A DNA stretch of 64,000 bases from Clostridia bacterium (GCA_017533565.1 JAFXHU010000034.1:35435-99434), one strand, 5' to 3'; shown: positions 9,434 through 18,861, counted from the first letter of the stretch. Made by a program: numbers and translations. Notes: generated by a model from the letters alone, not told the origin.

Positions 9434-9525
9434 TTTTTGCACAACCGCCCCGCGTTTTCTTTACACGGGGTGGGGCTAATCGTTTTAGATGGATAAAACC
9501 GAGGCTGTAAAAAGTCACACCGAAA

Positions 9526-10812
9526 TTACGGGGTCAAACGGTTAGGACCGCGGAAGAGGAACTGCACCTCTTTAATGGACAGACCGAGGAAAAGCATAGT
9601 AAGACGGTCAATACCAAGACCGAAGCCGCCGTGGGGAGGACAGCCGTACTTGAAGAACTCAAGGTAGAACTTTACGTCCTCGGCGAGTCCCTTTTCCTCC
9701 GCCTGTGCCTTTAAGACGTCGTATCTATGCTCGCGCTGTGCGCCCGTGGTGATTTCAACTCCGCGCCAGATGAGGTCGTATCCCTGCGGCACGCCGTTTT
9801 CGTCACGCATATGGTAGAAGGCTCTTTCCTTCGCATCGTAGTCGGTGATAAAGAGAAATTCGTGGTTGAACATATCGCGGCAAAGCTGCTTTGTCATTCT
9901 CTCCGCCTCGGTGGTAAGGTCGCCCTTCAGCTCGTCGGGGATTTTATAGCCGTACCTTGCCTCAAGCTCCGCGTAAACGTCCGCAAGCTTCATACGGGGG
10001 AAAGGAAGCGTTGGAACCTCCAAATCCATACCGAAAAGCTCCTTGATTTTCTCGCCGTGAGCCGCCTTTACCTTTCCGATTGCGTAGGTGACAAGCTCCT
10101 CCTCCATTTGCATAACGTCCTCGCAGCCGTCGATGTAGGAGAATTCAAGGTCAAAGCCCGTAAACTCGGTTGCGTGCTTGTTGGTGTAGGACTTCTCCGC
10201 CCTGAAAACGGGACCGGTTTCAAAAATTCTTTCAAGACCCGCAGCCATAGCCATCCGCTTGTAGAACTGCGGCGACTGTGCAAGGTAGGCGTTGGTATCG
10301 AAGTATTTTACCTCGAAAACGTCCGAGCCGGACTCGCTTGCCGCGCCGATAAGCTTCGGCGTGTGAATTTCGGTAAAGCTTCTTTCAAGGAGAAATTCGC
10401 GAAGCGCGGCGGTAAGCGTCGTTTGAAGCGCGAGCATAAGGTGATTTCTCTCGCGGCGGAGGTCAATCCATCTGTAATCCATTCTTACGTCGATGTCGGA
10501 GTCGTCCTTTATGGGAAGTGCCTCCGCTACCGATTCGATTTTCATTGAGGTGGGGTACATTTCCTTGCCGCCCATTTTTACGTACTCGCTGGCAACAACC
10601 TCTCCCTCAAAGCTCACGACGGAGTGAATTGTGAGCTTATCAAGCATTTCGTTAAATTCGGGATGCTCCTCCTTTACGATGGTAACCTGGAGCTTTCCCG
10701 TCACGTCCTTTACAACGATGAACGCCATATTCTTTTTGTTTCTGAAGTTTTCAACGAAGCCCTGTACACGGCAAACGCCGGGGACAACGTCCTTGATATA
10801 AGTTCTTTTCAT
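9526..10812 (-). CDS. aspS: aspartyl-tRNA synthetase, archaeal (probably non-discriminating) type
   Basis: Charges tRNA with aspartate. 428 residues, against about 590 for the usual bacterial AspRS: the bacterial GAD insertion is absent and the layout is archaeal/eukaryotic. An N-terminal OB-fold anticodon domain (residues 15-100, GVCRVQGFVENFRNKK) is followed by the class II core with motif 1 around RSFTEIHTPKLIG, motif 2 FRAEKSYTNKHATEFT and motif 3 GFGLGIDRLTMLFLG. EITTGAQREHRYD is typical of the archaeal form. Such enzymes often also make Asp-tRNA(Asn) for amidation by GatCAB; whether this one does is not visible. It has its own promoter (10845-10873); the downstream isomerase gene is 129 nt away and may be cotranscribed. 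Confidence 0.93.
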   Translation of the reverse strand: MKRTYIKDVVPGVCRVQGFVENFRNKKNMAFIVVKDVTGKLQVTIVKEEHPEFNEMLDKLTIHSVVSFEGEVVASEYVKMGGKEMYPTSMKIESVAEALPIKDDSDIDVRMDYRWIDLRRERNHLMLALQTTLTAALREFLLERSFTEIHTPKLIGAASESGSDVFEVKYFDTNAYLAQSPQFYKRMAMAAGLERIFETGPVFRAEKSYTNKHATEFTGFDLEFSYIDGCEDVMQMEEELVTYAIGKVKAAHGEKIKELFGMDLEVPTLPFPRMKLADVYAELEARYGYKIPDELKGDLTTEAERMTKQLCRDMFNHEFLFITDYDAKERAFYHMRDENGVPQGYDLIWRGVEITTGAQREHRYDVLKAQAEEKGLAEDVKFYLEFFKYGCPPHGGFGLGIDRLTMLFLGLSIKEVQFLFRGPNRLTP

Positions 10813-10844
10813 ATCAAAAATCCTTTCGTTTTTTCCAACGAGAT

Positions 10845-10873
10845 ATTATAAACTATTGTGCGCGAAAAGTCAA
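10845..10873 (-). promoter_or_regulatory. sigma-A promoter of aspS
   Basis: Minus strand TTGACT, 17-bp spacer, TATAAT. Confidence 0.85.
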
Positions 10874-10971
10874 GGGGGAAATTACGGGGCAAGGCGGCGG
10901 AAAATAGGTCGCGAAAAAAGCCAAATCCGAGTGTAGGCGGCAATTCCCCACGCTTTTAGAAAGGCGGAAAA

Positions 10972-11778
10972 TCAAAGAGTTTTAAACCACTCGATAGCGG
11001 TATCGACCCAGCCCTCCGCAAGAGGCTGTACCCAGACGGGGTTGCCGCACTCGGTGGTCTTATTTGCGAGCGCAAGCCCGTGCGTTCCGTAGGGGTAAAG
11101 GTGGAACATTACGGGAATATGCTTTCTTACGTACTCCTGTGCAAGGGCGAAGGAGCCGTTTGTGGGCACAAGCTCGTCCTCCGCGGTATGCCAAATAAAC
11201 ACGGGCGCGGAGTCGTCGGTTACGTTAAATTCAAGGGATACTGCGCTTCTCTCCTCCGCGGCAATATCGTACGCGGGGCGTCCGAGCAGACACTCAAAGC
11301 TCGGGCCGTGGGTGTCAACGAAGCAGGAAACGACGGGATAGCAAAGTATGCAGGCGCGGGGGCGATTGTACCCACGCTCTATACCGAGGCGGTTAAGCAC
11401 GTCGGTATCTCCGTGAAGAATGGCAAGCGAGCCTGCAAGATGGCCGCCCGCGGAAAAGCCGAGAGCGTAAACAAGGCTCGGGTCAATGCCGAATTTTTCG
11501 GAGTTATCCTTGATATATACGATTGCCATAGAGGCATCGGTAAGCTGTGCGGGGTAGTGGTCGTTAGGACCGACGCGGTAGTTAAGCACGAAGGCGTTAA
11601 AGCCGCGCTCGAAGAAGGCGAGGGCAATAGGCTCTCCCTCCCTTTCGTGGCAGACGGCGGAGTAGCCGCCACCGGGAATTACGAGCATTGCGGGGTGTAT
11701 TTTTCCGTCAGCGTGGACGTAGGTATCCATCCATACGCGCGAGTCGGTATCGTTAAGAAAAATTCGTTCTTTTGTCAT
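10972..11778 (-). CDS. alpha/beta hydrolase, acetylxylan-esterase-like
   Basis: A 268-residue cytoplasmic alpha/beta hydrolase of the small carboxylesterase group found with glycan-degradation genes. The oxyanion motif is PGGGYSAVCHEREGEP (about residue 35) and the nucleophile elbow is GFSAGGHLAG (Ser near 109). The acid and the His are likely in the last third (FIWHTAEDELVP and YPYGTHGLAL). Members often remove acetyl or feruloyl groups from oligosaccharides. No signal peptide. It is divergent from the GH78 rhamnosidase, with both promoters in the 191-bp gap, which suggests deacylation and rhamnose removal act on the same imported glycan. GGAGG precedes the ATG. Confidence 0.85.
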   Translation of the reverse strand: MTKERIFLNDTDSRVWMDTYVHADGKIHPAMLVIPGGGYSAVCHEREGEPIALAFFERGFNAFVLNYRVGPNDHYPAQLTDASMAIVYIKDNSEKFGIDPSLVYALGFSAGGHLAGSLAILHGDTDVLNRLGIERGYNRPRACILCYPVVSCFVDTHGPSFECLLGRPAYDIAAEERSAVSLEFNVTDDSAPVFIWHTAEDELVPTNGSFALAQEYVRKHIPVMFHLYPYGTHGLALANKTTECGNPVWVQPLAEGWVDTAIEWFKTL

Positions 11779-11799
11779 AATTTTCCTCCGTTTTCTTTT

Positions 11800-11828
11800 A
11801 TTATACTACGGGCGCGGGAAAATTACAA
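11800..11828 (-). promoter_or_regulatory. sigma-A promoter of the alpha/beta hydrolase gene
   Basis: Minus strand TTGTAA, 17-bp spacer, TATAAT. Confidence 0.7.
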
Positions 11829-11868
11829 GGGATTTTTGCTATTTTTTTGAGCAAATCGGGCGTAAATA

Positions 11869-11898
11869 TTGACACGGCTTCTCTTTTTATGCTATCAT
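11869..11898 (+). promoter_or_regulatory. sigma-A promoter of the GH78 gene
   Basis: TTGACA at 11869, TATCAT at 11893, 18-bp spacer. The 18-bp palindrome follows at 11928-11945. Confidence 0.75.
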
Positions 11899-11927
11899 AT
11901 AACCGTAAGACACAGCAAAAAGGTTAA

Positions 11928-11945
11928 TGCAAACAATTATTTACA
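11928..11945. promoter_or_regulatory. 18-bp palindrome upstream of the GH78 gene
   Basis: TGCAAACAATTATTTACA, a near-perfect palindrome between the promoter and the Shine-Dalgarno; candidate operator shared with 9416, 27281 and 52923. Confidence 0.5.
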
Positions 11946-11969
11946 TTTCAAAAAGGAGAGCATCGGATT

Positions 11970-14171
11970 ATGAAGAACCCGATTTACAGTGCAAGCTTTA
12001 TCACTGCGGGCAAAAAGTGGGTGCCCGTGTCACCTTATTTCAAGAAAAACGTAGCTTTAAGGGGCGAGGTGCGGCGTGCTATGCTTCACATTTCCTCCCT
12101 CGGTGTATTCGAGGCAAAAATCAACGGAGTGCGCGTTGGAGAGGACTATATGACTCCGGGCTGGACCTCCTATTACAAGAGGTTGCAGTATTTCACCTAC
12201 GACGTTACGGATATGCTTCAAGGGAGGTGCGAGATTGTTGTCGGGGTCGGTAACGGCTGGTATTCCTCTCGCGGCGGCTTTATTCATACAAAGGACGGTA
12301 TGTACGGAGAGTTCCCCGCCCTTATCGCGGCACTTGAAATCGAGTATAAAAACGGCGAAGCAGAGACCGTCGTAACCGACGAAAGCTGGCTTGTTGCGCG
12401 GTCGGAATGCCTCTTTTCGGGGATATACGACGGCGAGATTTATGATGCTACGGTAGTACCCGTGTATGAAAATAACGCGGAAATTTTGGATTTTGACAAA
12501 TCCGTTCTTATCCCGCTTGAGGGCGAATGCGTAAGAGAAGCAGAGAGGGTTGCGGTAAAGGAAATCATAATAACTCCGAAGGGAGAAACGGTTCTCGATT
12601 TCGGTCAGGAAATAACTGGTACGGTAGAGTTTAAGCTTACCGCACGGGGAGGCGAAACCGTGCGACTTTTGCACGGCGAGGTGCTTGATAGCGAGGGTAA
12701 CTTTTACAACGCCAACTACCGCACCGCACGCTCCGAGATTGTATATACGGCAAGGGCTGGCGAGCAAAGCTACAAGGCGATTTACACCTTCTTCGGCTTC
12801 AGATACGTAAAGCTTTTAAACTGGTGCTGTGAGGTCAAAAGGGAGGATTTTGTCGGCATCGTCCTTCATTCGGATATGCGCAGGACGGGTTATTTTTCCT
12901 CGGGTCACGCAAAGCTCAATCAGCTTTATTCAAACGTAATATGGGGACAGAGGGACAACTTCCTCGACGTACCGACCGACTGCCCGCAGCGCGACGAGCG
13001 TCTTGGCTGGACGGGTGATGCGGAGGTTTTTGCAAGGACGGCATCAATCAATTACGATACCGAAAAATTTTACACAAAATGGCTTCGCGACGTGATGGCA
13101 GAGCAATTTGAAAACGGCGCAATTCCGCGCGTTGTTCCCGACGTGCTTCGTGACGAGAAAAATCAATGCTCGGCGGCGTGGGGCGATGCGGCGTGCGTTA
13201 TTCCGTGGGAGCTTTACCTCGCGTACGGTAACAAAAGGCTGCTTCGCGAGCATATTCCGCTTATGAAAAAATGGGTCGGATATCAGTACAGTGACGGTGC
13301 GGAGCGTTACCTTTGGCTCGGTGGAAAGCATTTCGGCGACTGGCTCGGTCTTGATGCTCCCGTCGGGTCGTATAAGGGCTCAACTGACCCCGACCTTATT
13401 GCCTCGGCATATTTTTACCTCTCTACCACGCTTTTGATAAAGGCTCTCGACGTGCTTGAAATGAAGAGCGAAAGGTACAAGAGAATGGCGGAGCGTATTA
13501 GGAAGGCGTTCCAAAAGCGATTTATCAAGCGCGGACGGCTTACCTCCAACACGCAGACGGCGCACGTGGTAACAATTCACTTCGGTCTTGTTGACGACAA
13601 GCCCGAGCTTAAGGAGAGGCTCGGCAGGCGATTGGTTGAGCTTATCGAGGCAAACGGTGACAGGCTTCAAACGGGATTTGTCGGGACACCGTACCTTCTT
13701 GATACGCTTACCGAAATCGGCAGAGCCGACAAGGCGTACACGCTCCTTTTGCAGGAGAAATTCCCCTCCTGGCTTTTCTCGGTCAATATGGGTGCGACTA
13801 CGATTTGGGAGCATTGGGACAGCGTAAACGAGAGGGGCGAAATGTGGTCAACCGATATGAACTCCTTCAACCACTACGCATACGGCTCGGTTGCCTCCTG
13901 GCTTTACGGGACGGTGCTTGGTATAAAGCCGACCTCCCCCGCATACGCAACCTTTGAGCTTTCGCCCATTCCGAACAGGGCACTCGGTCACGCGAGATGC
14001 TGTATTGAAACGAGAAGCGGAACGGTTCGCTCCGCGTGGGCGTACGGTGATGGCGAGATACGCTACACCTTCGAGGTTCCCGAGGGAACACGGGCGCATC
14101 TTAAGCTTACGGACGGAACGGACAGACTGCTTGATGGCGGAAAATACACGTTTATCACACCGATTGACTGA
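11970..14171 (+). CDS. alpha-L-rhamnosidase, GH78
   Basis: Releases terminal alpha-L-rhamnose from glycans or glycosides. 733 residues, no signal peptide, so probably cytoplasmic and acting on imported oligosaccharides. The N-terminal beta-sandwich domains (residues 1-300, with INGVRVGEDYMTPGWTSYYKR) are those of bacterial GH78 enzymes. The alpha/alpha-barrel carries DCPQRDERLGWTGDAEVF from about residue 337, the family's acidic catalytic/substrate motif, and TIWEHWDS with Glu near 614, the expected general base. The C-terminal beta domain closes with HLKLTDGT. AAAGGAG lies 11 nt before the ATG. It is divergent from the esterase-like gene and preceded by the 18-bp palindrome. Confidence 0.94.
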   Translation: MKNPIYSASFITAGKKWVPVSPYFKKNVALRGEVRRAMLHISSLGVFEAKINGVRVGEDYMTPGWTSYYKRLQYFTYDVTDMLQGRCEIVVGVGNGWYSSRGGFIHTKDGMYGEFPALIAALEIEYKNGEAETVVTDESWLVARSECLFSGIYDGEIYDATVVPVYENNAEILDFDKSVLIPLEGECVREAERVAVKEIIITPKGETVLDFGQEITGTVEFKLTARGGETVRLLHGEVLDSEGNFYNANYRTARSEIVYTARAGEQSYKAIYTFFGFRYVKLLNWCCEVKREDFVGIVLHSDMRRTGYFSSGHAKLNQLYSNVIWGQRDNFLDVPTDCPQRDERLGWTGDAEVFARTASINYDTEKFYTKWLRDVMAEQFENGAIPRVVPDVLRDEKNQCSAAWGDAACVIPWELYLAYGNKRLLREHIPLMKKWVGYQYSDGAERYLWLGGKHFGDWLGLDAPVGSYKGSTDPDLIASAYFYLSTTLLIKALDVLEMKSERYKRMAERIRKAFQKRFIKRGRLTSNTQTAHVVTIHFGLVDDKPELKERLGRRLVELIEANGDRLQTGFVGTPYLLDTLTEIGRADKAYTLLLQEKFPSWLFSVNMGATTIWEHWDSVNERGEMWSTDMNSFNHYAYGSVASWLYGTVLGIKPTSPAYATFELSPIPNRALGHARCCIETRSGTVRSAWAYGDGEIRYTFEVPEGTRAHLKLTDGTDRLLDGGKYTFITPID

Positions 14172-14300
14172 TTTCGGGAAAGACGTAAAGCAAATCAAAG
14201 GCATAAATTAAGCAAAAAGCAAACGGCTGCACAAGGCTACGAAGGGCAAGGAAAGCCAAGCCGAAGCATTTAAGCAGACGGACGCGGATTATGCAAGAGA

Positions 14301-14332
14301 AAAAGAGCAGATACGGCGGTATCTGCTCTTTT
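14301..14332. terminator. bidirectional terminator between GH78 and the small genes
   Basis: Perfect 14-bp stem with a 4-nt loop, with A-rich and T-rich flanks so it can act from both sides. Confidence 0.9.
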
Positions 14333-14389
14333 GTTATATTTTTCGCTATATTTTTCCGTCACGGTGTTTGTTTTTTTACATTTTTTACG

Positions 14390-14491
14390 TCAATCAAGCT
14401 TTTTCTTCATTTTATCGACAAGACTACGGAATTTGTCGGTCATTTTGGACCATAAGCTTTGTTTCGTACTATTTTTCGCGGTATTTCTCAT
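14390..14491 (-). CDS. 33-residue basic protein of unknown function
   Basis: Starts at an ATG 6 nt after GGAGTGA and encodes MRNTAKNSTKQSLWSKMT then DKFRSLVDKMKKKLD. Strongly basic, with one Trp and a C-terminal amphipathic-looking helix of alternating Lys and hydrophobic residues. It follows the next gene by 13 nt and should be cotranscribed. I do not recognise the family. It could be a small DNA- or membrane-binding peptide; that is a guess from composition only. Confidence 0.6.
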   Translation of the reverse strand: MRNTAKNSTKQSLWSKMTDKFRSLVDKMKKKLD

Positions 14492-14504
14492 TTTTTCACT
14501 CCGT

Positions 14505-14921
14505 TTAAAGGATTTGGTCCTTTCCGTAGTAAAGCTCGCGCTTTTCCTCCTCCGAAAGCTCGTCGATGTCAACGCCCGCGCGCATTGCGGTCCACGCCCT
14601 GTTGGGAACGGGAGGATTGAAGGCGGGAAGCGCAAGACCCGTCGCGCTGTAGCCAAGCTCGTTTACGCCCGCGTTGTTCATTGCGAACTTATCAACAGTG
14701 CTGCTATATGCCGTTCCGTTATTTGTGCCGACTCCGCGCACGCCCGGGGTGTTGACACCGGGAATTGCATTTTCGCTTACGAGGTCGTTATACCTGCCGT
14801 CGATTGGGTCGATTTTTTTATCGTGAGGATATTTTTCGTCAATGTAGGGAGCTTTTTTGCCGTTGTTTTTCTTTTCGCCCTTGCCGTTTTGATATCTTTT
14901 TTCATCATTAATATTTGACAT
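14505..14921 (-). CDS. 138-residue hydrophilic hypothetical protein
   Basis: The start at 14921 is set by AGAAAGGAA 6-8 nt upstream; the frame is open further but without a binding site. The first 50 residues are Lys/Asp/Asn/Gly-rich and probably disordered, the middle is Gly/Asn/Pro-rich (IPGVNTPGVRGVGTNNG), and a short C-terminal part (WTAMRAGVDIDELSEEEKRELYYGK) may fold as a helix. No signal peptide, membrane segment or metal motif. Together with the 33-residue gene it forms a two-gene unit ending near the 14301 terminator. I do not recognise it; the low complexity would fit a spore or structural protein, but nothing proves that. Confidence 0.65.
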   Translation of the reverse strand: MSNINDEKRYQNGKGEKKNNGKKAPYIDEKYPHDKKIDPIDGRYNDLVSENAIPGVNTPGVRGVGTNNGTAYSSTVDKFAMNNAGVNELGYSATGLALPAFNPPVPNRAWTAMRAGVDIDELSEEEKRELYYGKDQIL

Positions 14922-15008
14922 AACAGTTTCCTTTCTGCATTGGCGTGTTTTCGCGCCTTGCATTTTTAGTTTTCGTAAAAATCGCAATAATATGCAAGAA
15001 ATAAAGCC

Positions 15009-15105
15009 GTGCGAAAATTCAAAAAAGAAGACGCGTGAAAACTCAAAAAAAGAAGGCGCGTGAAAACTCAAAAATGCAACGTAAAAATCAAAAAAAGACG
15101 TCGCG
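15009..15105. repeat. imperfect short tandem repeat, about 25 bp period
   Basis: Three to four degenerate units of the form gcgtgaaaactcaaaaaaag lie in the 247-bp gap between purL and the small-gene pair. A-rich on the plus strand. No function visible. Confidence 0.6.
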
Positions 15106-15112
15106 GCAAAGC

Positions 15113-15147
15113 AAAAGAAAAGGACTCCCCAAAAAGGAGAGCCTTTT
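15113..15147 (-). terminator. intrinsic terminator of the purine operon
   Basis: Stem of 15118-15128 with 15136-15146 (one small bulge), followed leftward by a T-rich run; 20 nt after the purL stop. Confidence 0.85.
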
Positions 15148-15168
15148 CCAAAATTTTGCTATTTAAAA

Positions 15169-18100
15169 TCAAATCTTTTTGAAATAATTTACCATAGATT
15201 TGAACATTTTTATATCGTAGTCGCCATAGACGTTACGGTAGAGTCCGCCGTCGATACGCTCCGAGTGACCCATTTTACCGAACACCCTTCCGTCGGGAGA
15301 GGTAATACCCTCGATTGCGAGAGCTGAGCCGTTGGGGTTGTAGTCGATACCGTAGGTTGCCTGTCCGTCGAGGTCAACGTACTGTGTAGCAATCTGACCG
15401 TTTTTGATAAGCTCGCGAAGGACGGTATCGTTTGCGAGGAATTTTCCTTCGCCGTGGGAAATCGGAACGTTGATTACGTCGCCGACGTTCATAAGCGAAA
15501 GCCACGGAGAGAGGTTCGACGCAATGCGCGTTCTCACAATCTTCGACTGGTGACGGGCGATATTGTTAAAGGTAAGGGTCGGGCAATTTTCATCGGTATC
15601 GATGATTTTTCCATAGGGAACAAGACCGAGCTTTACAAGCGCCTGGAAGCCGTTACAGATACCGCACATAAGACCGTCGCGGTTGTCGAGAAGGTCGGTT
15701 ACGGCGTTCTTTACAGCCTCTCCGCGGAAGAAGGCGGTTATGAATTTACCCGAGCCGTCAGGCTCGTCACCGCCCGAAAATCCACCCGGAACGAAGATAG
15801 CCTGTGCAGATTTGATTTTGCTTGCGAATGCCTCCGCACTTCTCTTTACGCCCTCGCCCGAGCGATTGTTGATTACGAAGATTTCCGCATCCGCACCTGC
15901 ATCAAGAACCGCCTTGCGAGAGTCGTATTCACAGTTTGTGCCCGGGAATACGGGGATAAGCACCTTCGGTCTTGCAACCAAGGTAGCGGGTGCGCGCCTT
16001 TCGGTCGCGTTGAAGCTTACGGTTTCGCACTTGCCCGACGTGCCGATGTTGCAGGGGTAAACGCTCTCAAGCTTGTTTTCATAACAATTGTTTACATTTT
16101 CGGTGGAAATTTCGCTTTCGCCGTAGCTGAATTTACCGTCGTCGGTTACGTAACCGAGGGTAATTCCGAGGTCAACACCGTCGGCAAGCTCCAGCACGAA
16201 TGCACCGTAATTATAACCGAAAATATCCGAAAGGGTGACACCCGTGTTAAATTTAAAGCCAAATCCGTTGCCCATTGCCATCTTCATAACAGCCTCCGCG
16301 ACACCGCCGTAGGTGGGTGTGTAGGCAGCCTTTACCCTTCCGTCACGCATAAGTGCGGTAACGGTGGCAAAATTGTTAAGAAGCGAGTCGGTTTTGGGAA
16401 GTCCGTCGGCATCGTACTCCGTCTTAAGAAGTGCGACGCGGCTTTTATTTTCCTTAAATTCGGGGGAGATGATATTGTCAACCTTGTCGGTGGTAACGGC
16501 AAAGGAGATAAGCGTCGGGGGTACGTCGATTTTCTCAAAGCTTCCCGACATAGAGTCCTTTCCGCCGATTGCGCCGATGCCAAGCTCCATTTGTGCGCGG
16601 AATGCACCGAGAAGGGCGGCAAGCGGCTTGCCCCAGCGCTTCGGGTCCTTCATAGGCTTTTCAAAATATTCCTGGAAGGTGAGGTAAACGTCCTCAAAGC
16701 TTGCACCCGTGGCAACAAGCTTACATACAGATTCAACAACGGCAAGGTATGCACCGTGGAAGCAGCTCCTTTCGGTGATGTAGGGGTTATAGCCCCAGGA
16801 CATCAAGGAAACGTCGTCGGTGTGACCGACCTCGGTGGAAATCTTGTTGACCATAGCCTGTATGGGAGTGCGCTGATGCTTTCCGCCAAAGGGCATAAGG
16901 ACCGTGCCCGCGCCGATGGTGCTGTCAAACCTTTCGGAAAGTCCGCGCTTTGAGCAGGAGTTAAGGTCGGAGGCAACCGCCGTCATACCCTCGCTAAAGT
17001 CGGTGGGAATAGCCTTTTCAAATTTTTCGTGGGTGGGTACGCGAATGGTAATATGCTTTTCCGCACCGTTTGAGTTAAGGAAATCACGGCTTATATCGCA
17101 GATTGTTTTGCCGTTCCAGTGCATAACGAGGCGCGCCCTTTCGGTTACGGTGGCAACCACGGTAGCCTCAAGGTTTTCGGTGTCGGCAAGGGCGAGGAAT
17201 TTTTCAACGCTGTGCGGCTCTACAACGACCGCCATTCTCTCCTGCGACTCGCTTATCGCAAGCTCCGTGCCGTCAAGCCCCTCGTATTTTTTGGGTACTT
17301 TATTAAGGTCGATTTCAAGACCGTCGGCAAGCTCTCCGATAGCGACAGAAACTCCGCCCGCGCCAAAGTCGTTGCATCTCTTTATCATAAGAGAAACCTC
17401 GGGATTGCGGAAAAGGCGCTGGAGCTTTCTTTCCTCGGGAGCGTTACCCTTTTGAACCTCCGCACCGCAGGATTCAAGCGACTCCACGTTATGCGATTTC
17501 GACGAGCCCGTAGCACCGCCGCAGCCGTCGCGTCCCGTTCTTCCGCCAAGGAGAATTACTACGTCACCCGCGGCGGGTACCTCGCGGCGCACGTTCTTTG
17601 CGGGTGCGGCACCGATTACAGCACCGACCTCCATATGCTTTGCGGCGTAGCCGTCGTGATAAATTTCGTCAACGATGCCCGTGGCAAGACCGATTTGGTT
17701 ACCGTAGGAGGAGTAGCCCGCCGCCGCGGTGGTTACGATTTTACGCTGCGGTAGCTTTCCCTTCAGGGTTTCGCTTGCGGGGCGAAGCGGGTCAGCAGCA
17801 CCCGTAAGACGCATTGCTCCGTAAACGTAAGCGCGTCCCGAAAGCGGGTCGCGGATTGCACCGCCGATACAGGTTGCGGCTCCGCCAAACGGCTCTATTT
17901 CGGTGGGGTGGTTATGCGTTTCGTTTTTGAAAAGGAGAAGCCACTCCTGCTCCTCGCCGTCAACGGTAACGGTCATTTTTACGGTGCAGGCGTTGATTTC
18001 CTCGGATTCGTCAAGCTTTTCAAGCTTGCCCGCCTTTTTAAGACACCTTACCGCCATAGTCGCAATGTCCATAAGGTTAATCGGCTTCGTCCTTCCGACC

Positions 18101-18861
18101 GATTTGCGGGCGGCAATATACTCGTTGTAGGCGTCCTCGAGCAGCTTATCCTCAAAGGAAACGCCGTCGATGGTGGTGTTAAAGGTCGTATGGCGGCAAT
18201 GGTCCGACCAGTATGTATCAATCATACGGATTTCGGTGATTGTCGGGCATCTTCCCTCGCTTTTAAAATAATTCTGGCAAAAGGCGATGTCGTCGGCATC
18301 CATTGCGAGTCCGTATTCGTTAACGAATGCGGAAAGCCCCGCGCGGTCAAGCTCCAAAAATCCGTCGAGAATTTTAACCTCGGTGGGAATGTCGTATTCG
18401 GAGGTGATGGTGGATTTCGGCTCGAGCGATGCCTCGCGGCTTTCAACGGGGTTTATGACGTGCTTTTTAATTCTTGCAAGCTCGTCCGCCGTGATGCTTC
18501 CGTAAAGCATATACACGCGCATAGATGCAACGGTAGGCTTATCCCCGTGGGAGATGAGCTGTATGCACTGTGCGGCGGAGTCGGCGCGCTGGTCAAACTG
18601 TCCCGGAAGATACTCCGCGGCAAAGACCGTCGCACCGTCGGTATCGAGCGAGGTATAAACGTCGTCAAGCTGTGGCTCGGAGAATACGGCTTTTACCGCG
18701 TAATCGAAAAGCTCACGCGAAATATTTTCCGCATCGTAAACGTTAATAAGGCGCACGCGATTTACACCCGTTATGCCGAGGAAGGAGGAAATTTCGCCCA
18801 AAAGAGCGCGAGCCTCGTTATCAAGTCCCTGCTTTTTTTCTACATATATACGGTAAACCAT
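15169..18861 (-). CDS. purL: phosphoribosylformylglycinamidine synthase, single-chain
   Basis: Converts FGAR, glutamine and ATP to FGAM, purine step 4. 1230 residues, the long form in which the synthase (PurL), PurS-like N-terminus and glutaminase (PurQ) are one chain. ETHNHPTEIEPFGGAATCIGGAIRD marks the first synthase half, and GGKDSMSG the second. The C-terminal class I glutaminase is intact: CGICNGFQAL carries the nucleophile and ISHGEGKF the His/Glu pair. It starts 2 nt after purD and is the last gene of the operon, followed by a terminator. In contrast to PurF in the same operon, all catalytic glutaminase residues are present. Confidence 0.97.
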   Translation of the reverse strand: MVYRIYVEKKQGLDNEARALLGEISSFLGITGVNRVRLINVYDAENISRELFDYAVKAVFSEPQLDDVYTSLDTDGATVFAAEYLPGQFDQRADSAAQCIQLISHGDKPTVASMRVYMLYGSITADELARIKKHVINPVESREASLEPKSTITSEYDIPTEVKILDGFLELDRAGLSAFVNEYGLAMDADDIAFCQNYFKSEGRCPTITEIRMIDTYWSDHCRHTTFNTTIDGVSFEDKLLEDAYNEYIAARKSVGRTKPINLMDIATMAVRCLKKAGKLEKLDESEEINACTVKMTVTVDGEEQEWLLLFKNETHNHPTEIEPFGGAATCIGGAIRDPLSGRAYVYGAMRLTGAADPLRPASETLKGKLPQRKIVTTAAAGYSSYGNQIGLATGIVDEIYHDGYAAKHMEVGAVIGAAPAKNVRREVPAAGDVVILLGGRTGRDGCGGATGSSKSHNVESLESCGAEVQKGNAPEERKLQRLFRNPEVSLMIKRCNDFGAGGVSVAIGELADGLEIDLNKVPKKYEGLDGTELAISESQERMAVVVEPHSVEKFLALADTENLEATVVATVTERARLVMHWNGKTICDISRDFLNSNGAEKHITIRVPTHEKFEKAIPTDFSEGMTAVASDLNSCSKRGLSERFDSTIGAGTVLMPFGGKHQRTPIQAMVNKISTEVGHTDDVSLMSWGYNPYITERSCFHGAYLAVVESVCKLVATGASFEDVYLTFQEYFEKPMKDPKRWGKPLAALLGAFRAQMELGIGAIGGKDSMSGSFEKIDVPPTLISFAVTTDKVDNIISPEFKENKSRVALLKTEYDADGLPKTDSLLNNFATVTALMRDGRVKAAYTPTYGGVAEAVMKMAMGNGFGFKFNTGVTLSDIFGYNYGAFVLELADGVDLGITLGYVTDDGKFSYGESEISTENVNNCYENKLESVYPCNIGTSGKCETVSFNATERRAPATLVARPKVLIPVFPGTNCEYDSRKAVLDAGADAEIFVINNRSGEGVKRSAEAFASKIKSAQAIFVPGGFSGGDEPDGSGKFITAFFRGEAVKNAVTDLLDNRDGLMCGICNGFQALVKLGLVPYGKIIDTDENCPTLTFNNIARHQSKIVRTRIASNLSPWLSLMNVGDVINVPISHGEGKFLANDTVLRELIKNGQIATQYVDLDGQATYGIDYNPNGSALAIEGITSPDGRVFGKMGHSERIDGGLYRNVYGDYDIKMFKSMVNYFKKI

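Noticed and set aside
11928-11945. CcpA cre site for the 18-bp palindrome
   Set aside because: cre sites are 14-16 bp with a central CG (TGNAANCGNTNNCA); this motif is 18 bp with an AATT centre.
15009-15105. CRISPR-like repeats
   Set aside because: Units of about 25 bp follow each other directly without unique spacers, and no cas gene is in the window.
16085-16100. Further copies of the palindrome inside purL (near 16086) and the MFS gene (near 31684)
   Set aside because: Both are within well-conserved coding sequence and lack symmetry on one side; treated as chance.
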